Shown: piece after piece, positions 50,765-59,498 of the stretch
Layout: each line of letters starts with the position of its first letter
Position numbering within the stretch: position 1 is the first letter of the stretch
Assembly (NCBI RefSeq): GCF_009469615.1
Contig: NZ_SSXX01000009.1
Location: forward strand, 62,001-126,000
Direction of reading: 5' to 3'
Source of the DNA: Dechloromonas sp. H13
GTDB lineage: Bacteria > Pseudomonadota > Gammaproteobacteria > Burkholderiales > Rhodocyclaceae
DNA: 64,000 nucleotides
The notes under the pieces: generated by a model
What the model was told of the DNA's origin: nothing
Database searches by the model: none
What the model saw: the letters and a program-made list of their open reading frames with translations, nothing else
Program-made: the position numbers and the translations under genes

Positions 50765-52066
50765 ATGGAACTGGATATTGAAAAACGCACCTTGCGCCGT
50801 ATCACCTGGCGCATCGTGCCCTTCATCATGCTGTTGTACTTCATTGCCTACATCGACCGGGTCAATATCGGCTTTGCCGCCCTGACGATGAAGGAAGATC
50901 TGGGCTTCACCGCGTCGATACTCGGGTTCGGTGCAGGCATCTTTTTCTGGGGTTACTTCCTGTTCGAGGTGCCCTCCAACATCATCCTGCACAAGGTCGG
51001 GGCGCGCCTCTGGATTGCCAGGGTGATGGTGACCTGGGGCATCATTTCAGCCGGCATGGCCTTCGTCGAGGGACCGACCAGCTTCTACGTGATGCGCTTC
51101 CTGCTCGGGGCGGCCGAGGCTGGCTTCTTCCCCGGCATCATCCTGTATCTCAGCTATTGGTTCCCGGCCCGTCACCGTGCCGGCGTGACCGCCTTCTTCA
51201 TGGCGGCGGCACCGATTTCCACCGCGCTCGGTTCGCCGATTTCCGCCGCGCTGCTCGAGATGAACGGGGTCATGGGCATGGCCGGCTGGCAGTGGATGTT
51301 CATTCTCGAAGCGATTCCGGCCCTGATCCTCGGCGTGGTCGTCTTCTTCTACATGACCGACAAGCCGGAACAGGCCAAGTGGCTCAAGGACGATGAGCGT
51401 ACCTGGCTGGTCAATGCAATGAACAAGGAAGTCGCCAGCAAGGGAAGCAACGCCAAGCACAGCATCCTGAGCGGCCTGGCCAATCCCCGTGTGCTGGCGC
51501 TGGCGATGATCTACTTCGGCACCTCGGCCGGCCTTTACACCCTCGGCATCTGGGCGCCGCAGATCATCAAGCAGTTGGGCGTGTCATCGATGACGGTCGG
51601 CTTCCTGAATGCGATCCCGCCGATTGTCTCGGTCATCGCCATGGTCCTGTGGTCACGTCATTCGGACCGTACCGGCGAGCGTACCTGGCACGTTGTCCTG
51701 GCTTGTGTTGCCGCGGCGACCGGCCTCGTGGTGGCCGCAGCTGCCAACAGCATCATCGGCCTGATTGCCGCCCTGACCATCGTCAATGTCGGTATCAGCT
51801 GCGCCAAGCCGCCCCTGTGGAGCATGCCGACCATGTTCCTGTCGGGTGCGGCGGCTGCCACGGGTATCGCCACCATCAACTCGATCGGCAACCTCGGCGG
51901 CTTTGCCGGCCCGGCGATGATCGGCTGGGTCAAGGACCAGACCGGCAGCTTTGCAGGCGGACTTTACTTCGTTGCCGGCCTGCTGGTGATGTCCGCGGTG
52001 CTGACCCTGCTTCTGGCCCGTTCCACAAAACCGAATGTGGTGACGGCCGAAGCGGCAGCGCACTGA
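50765..52066 (+). CDS. MFS transporter, anion:cation symporter family (tartrate uptake, TtuB-like)
   Basis: A 433-residue permease with twelve predicted helices. The N-terminus is ACS-family: RRITWRIVPFIMLLYFIAYIDRVNIGFAAL, then GYFLFEVPSNIILHKVGARLWIARVMVTWG and GAAEAGFFPGIILYLSYWFP. GAGGAGACGC before the ATG supports the start. It is the first gene of the operon with ttdA-ttdB; TtuB-like members import tartrate, which suits the context. Confidence 0.9.
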   Translation: MELDIEKRTLRRITWRIVPFIMLLYFIAYIDRVNIGFAALTMKEDLGFTASILGFGAGIFFWGYFLFEVPSNIILHKVGARLWIARVMVTWGIISAGMAFVEGPTSFYVMRFLLGAAEAGFFPGIILYLSYWFPARHRAGVTAFFMAAAPISTALGSPISAALLEMNGVMGMAGWQWMFILEAIPALILGVVVFFYMTDKPEQAKWLKDDERTWLVNAMNKEVASKGSNAKHSILSGLANPRVLALAMIYFGTSAGLYTLGIWAPQIIKQLGVSSMTVGFLNAIPPIVSVIAMVLWSRHSDRTGERTWHVVLACVAAATGLVVAAAANSIIGLIAALTIVNVGISCAKPPLWSMPTMFLSGAAAATGIATINSIGNLGGFAGPAMIGWVKDQTGSFAGGLYFVAGLLVMSAVLTLLLARSTKPNVVTAEAAAH

Positions 52067-52108
52067 AGCAACGACCCCATCTCAACAGATTTCATGAAGG
52101 AGCAAATA

Positions 52109-53008
52109 ATGGACAAGGAAACTGCAGTCCAGTCCCTGACGGACACCATGGCCAAATTCACGGCCTACATCGGCAAGCGTCTGCCCAAGGACGTGAAGGC
52201 CAAGCTGGCCGACCTGCGTACGATGGAAACCAACCCGTTGGCCAAGTCGATCTACGATTCGATGGCCGGCAACCAGGAAGCGGCGGACAAGCTGGATCGT
52301 CCGAGTTGCCAGGACACCGGCGTCATCCAGTATTTCGTCGAAGCCGGTGCCAACTTCCCGTTGCTGGGCGAACTGGAAGACATCCTGCGCGAGGCGACGG
52401 CCGGCGCCACCCGGATGGGGCCGCTGCGCCACAACGCGGTCGAAACCTTCGACGAGAAGAACACCGGCACCAATACCGGCACCCAGATTCCCTGGCTGGA
52501 CTGGCGCATCGTGCCGGAACTCGATAGCTGCACCATCGACGTCTACATGGCCGGCGGCGGGTGTACGCTGCCCGGCGCCGCCAAGGTGCTGATGCCGGGT
52601 CAGGGCTACGAGGGCGTTGCCGAATTCGTCATGGACGTCATCACCGAACGCGGTGTCAATGCCTGTCCGCCGCTGCTGGTCGGCGTCGGCGTCTCGACCT
52701 CGGTCGAGACCGCCGCCCGTCTTTCCAAGCTGGCAATCCTGCGGCCGGTCGATTCCAGGAGCAGCAACCCGCGGGCGGCGCTGATGGAAGACCTGCTGGA
52801 GCAGGGTCTCAACGAAATCGGCATCGGCCCGCAGGGCCTGACCGGCAACAACAGCGTGATGGGCGTCAATATCGAATCGTCCGCCCGCCATCCCTCGACC
52901 ATCGGTGTCGCCGTCAATACCGGCTGCTGGGCGCACCGCCGCGGCAAGATCCGGATCAACGCCGACATGTCCTACGACATCATTTCCCATGAAGGAGTCG
53001 TCCTGTGA
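52109..53008 (+). CDS. ttdA: L(+)-tartrate dehydratase alpha subunit
   Basis: A 299-residue iron-sulfur subunit of the class I fumarase fold. Cluster cysteines lie in [25 protein letters not shown] and [10 protein letters not shown]. The 4Fe-4S enzyme dehydrates tartrate to oxaloacetate. AAGGAG is spaced correctly before ATG 52109. It overlaps ttdB by four bases. Compared with the one-chain fumarase at 20.7 kb it is shorter and lacks the beta domain, supplied by TtdB. Confidence 0.93.
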   Translation: MDKETAVQSLTDTMAKFTAYIGKRLPKDVKAKLADLRTMETNPLAKSIYDSMAGNQEAADKLDRPSCQDTGVIQYFVEAGANFPLLGELEDILREATAGATRMGPLRHNAVETFDEKNTGTNTGTQIPWLDWRIVPELDSCTIDVYMAGGGCTLPGAAKVLMPGQGYEGVAEFVMDVITERGVNACPPLLVGVGVSTSVETAARLSKLAILRPVDSRSSNPRAALMEDLLEQGLNEIGIGPQGLTGNNSVMGVNIESSARHPSTIGVAVNTGCWAHRRGKIRINADMSYDIISHEGVVL

Positions 53009-53613
53009 AAAAGATTCTGACTACGCCCATCAAGGATGAAGATCTTGAAAGCCTCAACGTCGGCGACGTCGTCTATCTGACCGGTCGCCTGGTAACCTGC
53101 CGCGATGTGGCGCATCGCCGCCTGATCGAGCAGGGCCGCGAACTGCCGGTCAAGCTCGAAGGCGGCGCGATCTTCCACGCCGGCCCGATCGTCCGCAAGA
53201 AGGACGACGGCAACTTCGAGATGGTCTCCATCGGCCCTACGACGAGCATGCGGATGGAGAAATTCGAGCGCGAATTCATCAAGCAGACCGGCGTCAAGCT
53301 GATCGTCGGCAAGGGCGGCATGGGCCCGGAAACGGCCGCCGGCTGCCAGGAAAACAAGGCAGTGCACGCCATTTTTCCGGGCGGCTGCGCGGTGCTGGCG
53401 GCGACCCAGGTCGAGGAGATCGAAGGCGCCGAATGGCAGGACCTGGGCATGCCGGAAACGCTGTGGATCAACCGGGTCAAGGAATTCGGGCCGCTGATCA
53501 TCTCGATCGACACCAAGGGCAACAACCTGATCTCGCAGAACAAGGCCGGGTTCCAAGAAAAGAAAAAGCCGGTGCTGGAACGGATCAGCAAACAGCTCAG
53601 CTTCATCAGGTAA
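53005..53613 (+). CDS. ttdB: L(+)-tartrate dehydratase beta subunit
   Basis: A 202-residue beta subunit: [54 protein letters not shown] and [13 protein letters not shown]. These match the C-terminal half of class I fumarases and provide substrate binding. It starts with GTG inside the ttdA stop. A hairpin with a U-rich tail follows 24 bases after the stop. Confidence 0.93.
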   Translation: MKKILTTPIKDEDLESLNVGDVVYLTGRLVTCRDVAHRRLIEQGRELPVKLEGGAIFHAGPIVRKKDDGNFEMVSIGPTTSMRMEKFEREFIKQTGVKLIVGKGGMGPETAAGCQENKAVHAIFPGGCAVLAATQVEEIEGAEWQDLGMPETLWINRVKEFGPLIISIDTKGNNLISQNKAGFQEKKKPVLERISKQLSFIR

Positions 53614-53636
53614 GCACGCATCCGGAACACCGGACG

Positions 53637-53662
53637 AGGGCGCCATGGGCGCCCTTGTTTCT
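53637..53662 (+). terminator. terminator after ttdB
   Basis: AGGGCGC pairs with GCGCCCT across five bases, followed by TGTTTCTTTCC. It separates the tartrate operon from the malic enzyme remnant. Confidence 0.75.
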
Positions 53663-53690
53663 TTCCAATAACAAGTAGCAGGAGACAACC

Positions 53691-53998
53691 ATGGATCCCA
53701 GGCAATCAAGCGAATCCGCGCTGTATTACCACCGTCACACGAAGCCTGGGAAGATTGCGGTGACGCCGATCAAGCAGCTGACCAACGTCAGGCCAACCTG
53801 CTGGTGATGCCGACGCTCGATGCCGCCAACATCTCGCTCAACCTGCTCAAGGTGGCGGCCGGCGACAACCTGACCATCGGCCCCATCCTGCCCGGTGCAG
53901 CACGGCCCGTCCATATCCTGACCCCCACCGCCACTGTCCGCCGCATCATCAATATGACCGCCCTCACAGTCGTCGAGACCAATGGTCGGGGACTTTGA
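53691..53998 (+). pseudogene. malic enzyme gene reduced to its two ends by internal deletion
   Basis: An intact ribosome-binding site (CAGGAGA) and ATG 53691 begin about 32 codons of the MaeB N-terminus (ALYYHRHTKPGKIAVTPIKQLTN). At about 53785-53795 the sequence jumps, in another frame, to the C-terminal end of the phosphotransacetylase-like domain (QANLLVMPTLDAANISLNLLK, GPILPGAARPVHILTPTATVRRIINMTALTVVE). The original frame stops soon after the joint. Roughly 650 codons of a typical NADP-malic enzyme are missing. Both ends are still well conserved, so the deletion is recent. Confidence 0.88.
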
Positions 53999-54100
53999 TC
54001 CAATCCTGCACAGCGCTATGAAGTGGCCGGCTCGGGTTTCGGCAAGTGGATCCGCTGGTGAAGACGTTTGTCATGGATCGCCTGACAACTCACCTCTCCA

Positions 54101-55429
54101 TCAGCGGAACTCGAACGCCTCCCGGTGAAACGCATCCCCTGGCAAGCCGTTGCCAGCCAGCGTTCTTGAGAGGGCCTTTCCCCAGGCAGCCGGGCCGCAG
54201 AACCAGACGCTGGCGCCGGGTTTGAGGCGGCTCTGGATTTCGGCGGAGGTGAGAGGGCCCTGGGCATCGGTCAGGCGGCGGTGCAGGCGAACGCCGGCTT
54301 GCCGGCAGAGGCTTTCGAGGTCTGCCGGGTAGTCGGTGGCGTGCGGGGTGCAGTAGAAGAAGTCGGTTTCGGTGGCGGTCGCATTGCGGGCGATGCGTTC
54401 CCCGAGACGGGCGAGGAAGGGGGTGATGCCGATGCCGCCGGCGATCCAGATTTGCGGCGCCGGGCCTTTGCTGCGGTCGACCGTTCCGGAAGGGCAAAAA
54501 TCAAAATTGCCGTAGGGGCCCTCGATGGCGATGGTCTGGCCGACACGCAGGGATTGCGGGAGCGTGCCGGTGTAGTCGCCCAGCGCCTTGATGGCGAGGG
54601 TGAGGGTGCCGGTTTTACGCTGCCAGGCGGAGGCGATGGTGAAGGGGTGGGCGCCTTCGGCCGGTGTGCCGAAATTGGCCAGCAGGAACTGGCCGGCGCG
54701 GTGGCCGGGCCAGTCGTCGTGCGGGCGGCAGGTGACTTCGAGGATGCCGTCGCCGTGCCGGGTCAGGGCTTCGATCTGCGCCGGGTAGCGGCGCGGGCGG
54801 CCGATGTGTCCGCTCAGCGAGAGCAGGGTGGAAACGATGCCGGCGGCGGCGAGCAGGGCGGTCAGCCAGCCGAGCGGCTGCGCCCAGAAGCTGCCGGGCA
54901 GCATCATCAGGCCATGAAAGACGCCGGCCAGGAAGACGGCGCCGAAGGCCTTGTGCACAAGGCGGAACCAGCGATAGGGAATGCGTTTGACGAGGGCGAC
55001 AACGACCAGCGCGAGCAGGATGTAGCCGGCCCATTCGCCGACGTCCTTGGCCAGTTCGACCCAGAAATCCGGCGGACCCTTGGGGCCGGCGCCGCGCGGA
55101 CGCGGGGCGATCAGCCCGGCGCGGGCGAGGTTCTTGGGCAGCCACTCGCTCATCCAGTGGGCGAAGACGAGGATGCCGCCGCCGATGCCGAGATACTTGT
55201 GCCAGCGGTAGAGTTTGTCCAGCCCGCCGAGGCGTTGTTCGAGCCAGCGCGGGCGGGCGGCGAGGACGATGCCGGCGCTCATCCACCACAGGGCGAGGAT
55301 GCCGGAGAGGATGACGATGGCACGCCGCCAGTTCCAGAATCCGGGGTCGCTGGCGAGCAGGTCGGGGAGGACGAACAGGCCCCACAGGCCGAGCGGCAGG
55401 AGGGCGAGGGTGGTGAGGGTGCGCTTCAT
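54101..55429 (-). CDS. ferric-reductase-like transmembrane flavoprotein
   Basis: A 442-residue protein. Six or so membrane helices with histidines suited to haem (YRWHKYLGIGGGILVFAHW, FRLVHKAFGAVFLAGVFHG) are followed by a ferredoxin-reductase module. The FAD motif is HPFTIASAW, GPYGNFDF follows, the NAD-binding GGIGITPFLARLGERI comes next and a C-terminal VWFCGPAAWGKAL ends the domain. It resembles FRE/NOX-like bacterial oxidoreductases that move electrons from NAD(P)H across the membrane. The electron acceptor is not known. I chose ATG 55429 (MKRTLTTLALL) because upstream residues are Arg-rich shadow sequence. Confidence 0.87.
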   Translation of the reverse strand: MKRTLTTLALLPLGLWGLFVLPDLLASDPGFWNWRRAIVILSGILALWWMSAGIVLAARPRWLEQRLGGLDKLYRWHKYLGIGGGILVFAHWMSEWLPKNLARAGLIAPRPRGAGPKGPPDFWVELAKDVGEWAGYILLALVVVALVKRIPYRWFRLVHKAFGAVFLAGVFHGLMMLPGSFWAQPLGWLTALLAAAGIVSTLLSLSGHIGRPRRYPAQIEALTRHGDGILEVTCRPHDDWPGHRAGQFLLANFGTPAEGAHPFTIASAWQRKTGTLTLAIKALGDYTGTLPQSLRVGQTIAIEGPYGNFDFCPSGTVDRSKGPAPQIWIAGGIGITPFLARLGERIARNATATETDFFYCTPHATDYPADLESLCRQAGVRLHRRLTDAQGPLTSAEIQSRLKPGASVWFCGPAAWGKALSRTLAGNGLPGDAFHREAFEFR

Positions 55430-55530
55430 GACGGATGTGTGTTGCGGTATTGGGAATACCCGTATTGTGTGCCGCGGCAATGTAAAGCGCTGTTGGCCGG
55501 ATGTTGCGAAATGTAAGCGCCGGCGCCGTT

Positions 55531-56988
55531 TCAGGGGGCGGCCCCGATCCTTGCGCACAATTGGCCGAGGCGCTGCACGGCGCCTTCGATTTCCTGGTTG
55601 TACGGCCAGCCGCAATTGAGGCGGATGAAGTGCTCGAAACGCCCGGCGTTGGAAAACATCGCGCCGGGCGCAATGAGAATGCCTTCGGCCAGCGCCGCAT
55701 TGAACAGCTGCGTCGATGAGCGCTTCTCCGGCAGTTCCACCCACAGGGCCAGCCCGCCATCGGGGTGATTGAAGCGGGTGCCCGCCGGAAAATGATCGGC
55801 AATGGCCGCCGCCATGCGCGCCCGCTGGTGATCCAGCGCCGCCCGCAGCTTGCGCAAATGGCGGTCGTACGCGGCGGAAGCCATGAAATCGCCGGCGGCA
55901 CGCTGTGAAAGCTCCTCGTTGTTGCGGCTTTGCACATGTTTCAGCATCTCGACGCGGTTCTGCCAGCGGCCCGCGCTCATCCAGCCCAGGCGCAGGCCGG
56001 GCGCCAGAATCTTGTGCAGCGACGCGCAGTGAATCACGTTGCCCGTTTGGTCAAAGGCTTTCAGCGCCTTCAGCGGCGCATCGCCATTGGCCAGCGCGCT
56101 GTAGGTATCGTCCTCGATCAGCGGAATGCCGCGCTCCGCGCAAAACGCCACCAGCCGGGCGAGATGGCTCTCCGGCATGATGCTGCCGAGCGGGTTTTGC
56201 AGGTGCGGCACCACGACAATGGCCGCAATCGCCGGCTGGGTCTGCACCGCCAATTCCAGCGCTTCGAGCGAAATGCCGGTTTGCGGGCTGGTCGGAATCT
56301 CCAGCGCCCGCAGCCCGAGACTTTCCAGAATTTGCAACAGGCCGTAAAACGTCGGCGATTCGATGGCGACGATATCGCCCGGCTGCGTCACGGCGCGCAG
56401 CGCCAGATTCAAAGCTTCGATGCAGCCCTGCGTGACGACGATATCCTCGGCGGCGATCAGCATGCCATTACCCAGCGCACGCAGCGCCAGCACCTTGCGA
56501 AAGGCCGGGTTGCCGTTGTGCGGCGAAACCTTCACCAGCAGATCCGGATCGTGGCGCAGCGCACGCGCGGCGGCATTCTTCAGCGCCTCGCCGGGGTAGA
56601 GTGAAGGCGCGCAACGGGCGCCGGAAAAATTGACATTCACCGCCCCTTGCCGCCCGCGCGCGATGAACTCCGAAACCCGGGCGTTGATGCCCACATACTG
56701 GGCGGCGTCGAGCGGCTGATCGACCGCCGGCTCGGCCAGCGGGCGGGGTGCATGGCGGCGCGGCTGGCGCACGAAATTGCCCGAACGCGGCCGCGCCTCC
56801 AGCCAGCCCTCGCTCTCCAGCTGCCGGCAAACCTGCAAAGCCGTCGAAAGGCTGATCTCATGGCGCGCCATCAAGCTGCGCATCGACGGAAAGCGCGAGC
56901 CCACGGCCAACGTACCCGCTTCGATGGCGGCGCGGTAATGCGTGGCAAGGCGGCGATAAAGCGGCGCGGCGAGTGCGGGCGTATCCAT
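55531..56988 (-). CDS. MocR-type regulator (GntR HTH fused to PLP aminotransferase fold)
   Basis: A 485-residue protein. The N-terminal winged helix (LYRRLATHYRAAIEAGTLAVGSRFPSMRSLMARHEISLSTALQVCRQLESEGWLEARPRSGNFV) precedes a fold-type I domain with EDIVVTQGCIEALNLAL, IEDDTYSAL and the PLP lysine in CASLHKILAPGLRLGWMSAG. Such proteins bind PLP or an amino-acid adduct to control a neighbour. It is divergent from the small gene at 57177, with three spaced ACAGAT repeats between them. Confidence 0.92.
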   Translation of the reverse strand: MDTPALAAPLYRRLATHYRAAIEAGTLAVGSRFPSMRSLMARHEISLSTALQVCRQLESEGWLEARPRSGNFVRQPRRHAPRPLAEPAVDQPLDAAQYVGINARVSEFIARGRQGAVNVNFSGARCAPSLYPGEALKNAAARALRHDPDLLVKVSPHNGNPAFRKVLALRALGNGMLIAAEDIVVTQGCIEALNLALRAVTQPGDIVAIESPTFYGLLQILESLGLRALEIPTSPQTGISLEALELAVQTQPAIAAIVVVPHLQNPLGSIMPESHLARLVAFCAERGIPLIEDDTYSALANGDAPLKALKAFDQTGNVIHCASLHKILAPGLRLGWMSAGRWQNRVEMLKHVQSRNNEELSQRAAGDFMASAAYDRHLRKLRAALDHQRARMAAAIADHFPAGTRFNHPDGGLALWVELPEKRSSTQLFNAALAEGILIAPGAMFSNAGRFEHFIRLNCGWPYNQEIEGAVQRLGQLCARIGAAP

Positions 56989-57020
56989 GATGCGATCTTC
57001 TCCTGCGGGGCGGTGGGGCG

Positions 57021-57087
57021 ACAGATATAGATCGCCCCAATTCGCACCATAACAGATTGCAAAATCGCCATCTGATGCGTAACAGAT
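57021..57087. promoter_or_regulatory. three ACAGAT direct repeats at 30-31 base spacing (candidate MocR operator)
   Basis: ACAGAT at 57021, 57052 and 57082, each followed 4-6 bases later by ATCGCC or ATCC. Spacing of three helical turns puts them on one face of the DNA, as seen for MocR/PdxR operators. Confidence 0.6.
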
Positions 57088-57176
57088 AGCCGAATCCTAT
57101 GCCTGTTTTCAATCCCGCCCGCTCAATAACATGCCCCCATCGCCCCGAAGCCGGGGCAATTCAACGGAGAAAGATC

Positions 57177-57515
57177 ATGAAAGACCGGCAAATGATGCGT
57201 CTGGCACTCGGCAAAGGCGATGCGCGCCGCGTGCTGGTGGAAGCGGGTACGACAGTGCTGGTGCTGGAAGGCAGCGCGAACGTGCGCGGGCCGTTGCAGT
57301 GGCTGGCGGAAACCCCGGTAGCGCCGGAGCAACGGCTGGGTTTGGAACAGGTGCTGACGCTGGAGGGCGGTGGGTGGATTGACTTGATGGCTGCCGAAGC
57401 GGCGGAACTATTGGTGCTGCCGCCGCAGGGGCTTCAGGTTTGGCGGCGGGTGGCGCGGGGGCTGGAGCGGTTGATGGGGAACGAAGGCCGGAAGAAGCCG
57501 CTGGTGTTAGGTTGA
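57177..57515 (+). CDS. small protein, DUF2917-like, probable MocR target
   Basis: A 112-residue beta-rich protein beginning MKDRQMMRLALGKGDARRV, with LVEAGTTVLVLEGSANVRGPLQWLAE and ending in a basic tail. The pattern of alternating Val/Leu with Gly resembles DUF2917 cupin-like proteins, not certain. ACGGAGA precedes the ATG. The 57141-57158 GCCCCG/CGGGGC hairpin lies in its leader. Its position opposite the MocR gene suggests it is the regulated gene. Confidence 0.6.
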   Translation: MKDRQMMRLALGKGDARRVLVEAGTTVLVLEGSANVRGPLQWLAETPVAPEQRLGLEQVLTLEGGGWIDLMAAEAAELLVLPPQGLQVWRRVARGLERLMGNEGRKKPLVLG

Positions 57516-57534
57516 AAATGGGCTGTTTTTCGAG

Positions 57535-57545
57535 GTCGACCGTGA
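57535..57545 (+). repeat. variant copy of the iterated GTCGACCG word
   Basis: GTCGACCGTGA preceded by GGGCTGTTTTTCGAG, 20 bases after the stop of the small gene. It marks the edge of the lower-GC stretch that follows. Confidence 0.6.
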
Positions 57546-57778
57546 CAAGTTAGATTTGGCTGAGGTAAATGGCGACGCTTAGTATCCTCACCGGCAGTTG
57601 GCGACCCACTGCTACCGGTCGATTCTTCTAGGTTTCAACGGCAGGTAACCGAGCGGTGCGGTCACACAACACGATCACTCACGGACACCCTCGGCCAACT
57701 GCTACGTCTCTGCGGCAAGAAACGTACTGACAATAGAGTCCTGCGCTGACCTCGGGCTATCCGTCTTAAACTACGGCC

Positions 57779-58573
57779 ATGCGAATCCAGATTGCCTCTG
57801 ACCTTCACCTGGAGCACCTTGAATGGCGGTTTCCAGAATACCGAGGCGTCGAACCCACTGACGCCGACGTACTCGTACTCGCGGGCGATATCGCCAACGG
57901 TGCCCGCGCGCTTGAGCTATTCAGAGAATGGCCTTGCCCGGTAATCTACGTCCCGGGCAATCACGAGTATTACGGCTCTTCCCTTGCACAGGTCCAGACG
58001 GAATTCGCGGAGAAGGCCAAAGCCTTTCCAAACATCACCGTTCTGGCGCCAGGTGTCACCGAGCTTGGAGGCATTCGCTTTATCGGCTGCACGCTTTGGA
58101 CAGACTACTGCCTTTTCGGAGAGCAGTATCGTGAGTTGGCCATGACGGCCTGTGCCGCGAGCCTCCCCGACCATACGGTGATCAAGGTTGAGGGCGATAT
58201 TCCGTTCAGCCCGGCCGTTGCTCGCGAGATGCACCTGCGGCAAAAGGACTGGCTACGTTCCAGACTTGACGAACCCTTTGACGGAAAGAGCATCGTCGTT
58301 ACCCACCATGCACCTGCCCCTGGAAGCCTGCACGCCATGTTTGAGAAAGACCTGGTCAGCGCGGCCTTCATCTCTGATCTGACCGACCTGCTGGGGGCAG
58401 CCGCCCTGCATATTCACGGTCATACGCACCACTCGTTCGACTACGATGTTCGCGGTACCCGGGTCATCGCAAATCCGCTGGGCTATTGCAAGGGGGTCAA
58501 GGTTGCATCGGCTCCCAGTGAGCTTCAAAGAGAGAATACCGACTTCAACCCGAAACTGACGGTTGAACTTTGA
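57779..58573 (+). CDS. calcineurin-like metallophosphoesterase
   Basis: A 264-residue enzyme with the five metallophosphatase blocks: SDLHLEH, LVLAGDIANG, VPGNHEYYG, VVTHHAPAPG and HIHGHTHHSFDY. Two metal ions are expected. The substrate is unknown. Codon use is less GC-rich than in the flanking core genes, and the protein stands alone with about 200 non-coding bases on either side, consistent with acquisition. Confidence 0.88.
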   Translation: MRIQIASDLHLEHLEWRFPEYRGVEPTDADVLVLAGDIANGARALELFREWPCPVIYVPGNHEYYGSSLAQVQTEFAEKAKAFPNITVLAPGVTELGGIRFIGCTLWTDYCLFGEQYRELAMTACAASLPDHTVIKVEGDIPFSPAVAREMHLRQKDWLRSRLDEPFDGKSIVVTHHAPAPGSLHAMFEKDLVSAAFISDLTDLLGAAALHIHGHTHHSFDYDVRGTRVIANPLGYCKGVKVASAPSELQRENTDFNPKLTVEL

Positions 58574-58774
58574 CCAGCCTTGATAACAGATTGAATGACT
58601 GCGTCGATTTACACCATGAGTTGGGGTGACCTGCACCACGAAATTAGTCCGGTGATCGGCCATTCCCGCCGCTCAGAGCCGTAGCGCAATACGGCAAGTC
58701 TAGTTGCCAAACAGACGTTCAGACCCGCCTAAGAAAGACTGGCGATTCACACTGAGCACCCGCCGAGCAGCAGT

Positions 58775-59092
58775 TCAGGGGCTCGGCAAATAGCGGAAGC
58801 CGAGCATCGCTACGATGATGACCGAAACCACCGGCAGCGCCGACGAAAAGAGAACGAAGCACGCGGCGCACGACCAGACGCCGCCGATGGCTTCCGCGCC
58901 GACGCCGCCCGAGAAGAACAGTGCGCTCAGGGTCATCCAGCGCCGCAGATAGGTCGGCAGCCAGCGCGCTTGAGCCAAGTTGTGGCGCCACGCAGCGCGG
59001 CGCTCGGACAGACTGCCCCGGCCGGCGTCGCGAAACAGCCAGCCGAAGAAAAAATAGCGGTAAAAGACCGGCGACAATTCTCGATCTTGCAT
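58775..59092 (-). CDS. small membrane protein of the type found on integrative elements
   Basis: A 105-residue protein with an N-terminal SPVFYRYFFFGWLFRDAGRGSLSERRAAWRHN block, then two hydrophobic helices (LSALFFSGGVGAEAIGGVWSCAACFVLFSSALPVVSVIIVAMLGF). GGGGGAG seven bases before ATG 59092 fixes the start. I recall similar small proteins near integrating elements in Burkholderiales, but no integrase or attachment site is visible here. Confidence 0.55.
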   Translation of the reverse strand: MQDRELSPVFYRYFFFGWLFRDAGRGSLSERRAAWRHNLAQARWLPTYLRRWMTLSALFFSGGVGAEAIGGVWSCAACFVLFSSALPVVSVIIVAMLGFRYLPSP

Positions 59093-59498
59093 GACTGAAC
59101 TCCCCCAGGGAATTCTCCAGATGACAGCGGCCGAGCCGCAGCGTTCCATTCCCCAAGGTTTACCGTTCCGAATTCTCCTTGCCTTCAATCCTGTGAGGAG
59201 CGTCAGGGCCTTTTTGCATCTGCTGTCGGTCTCAGGCCACCGCGGCAATCTGCGCTTTCGCTCATCGCCCGCCCCTCGACGTCGGTCATGCCGAGGGGGC
59301 CGAAAACGTTCTTTAGGTGGACCTTCGGGGCTATGTCCCTGGATGCCGACATCCAAATACTTAGCGTTTTCCCAATGGCTGCTTATCTGTAACGTGGCCA
59401 ACTGGTGCTACCGGCCAAAAGTTGCCGTTCCTTGGTTACGAACCGAGCGGCTGCTTTCTGCTCCTTCACTGACTTCTGTGAGATATTCGCGAGGCCCA
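59093..59498. other. 406 bases without a supportable gene
   Basis: Lower-GC sequence between the small membrane protein and the second MocR gene (both minus strand). A 155-codon plus-strand frame crosses it but is Arg/Ser/Pro-rich, lacks a ribosome-binding site and overlaps the MocR 3' end. No repeat or RNA gene recognised. Confidence 0.5.
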
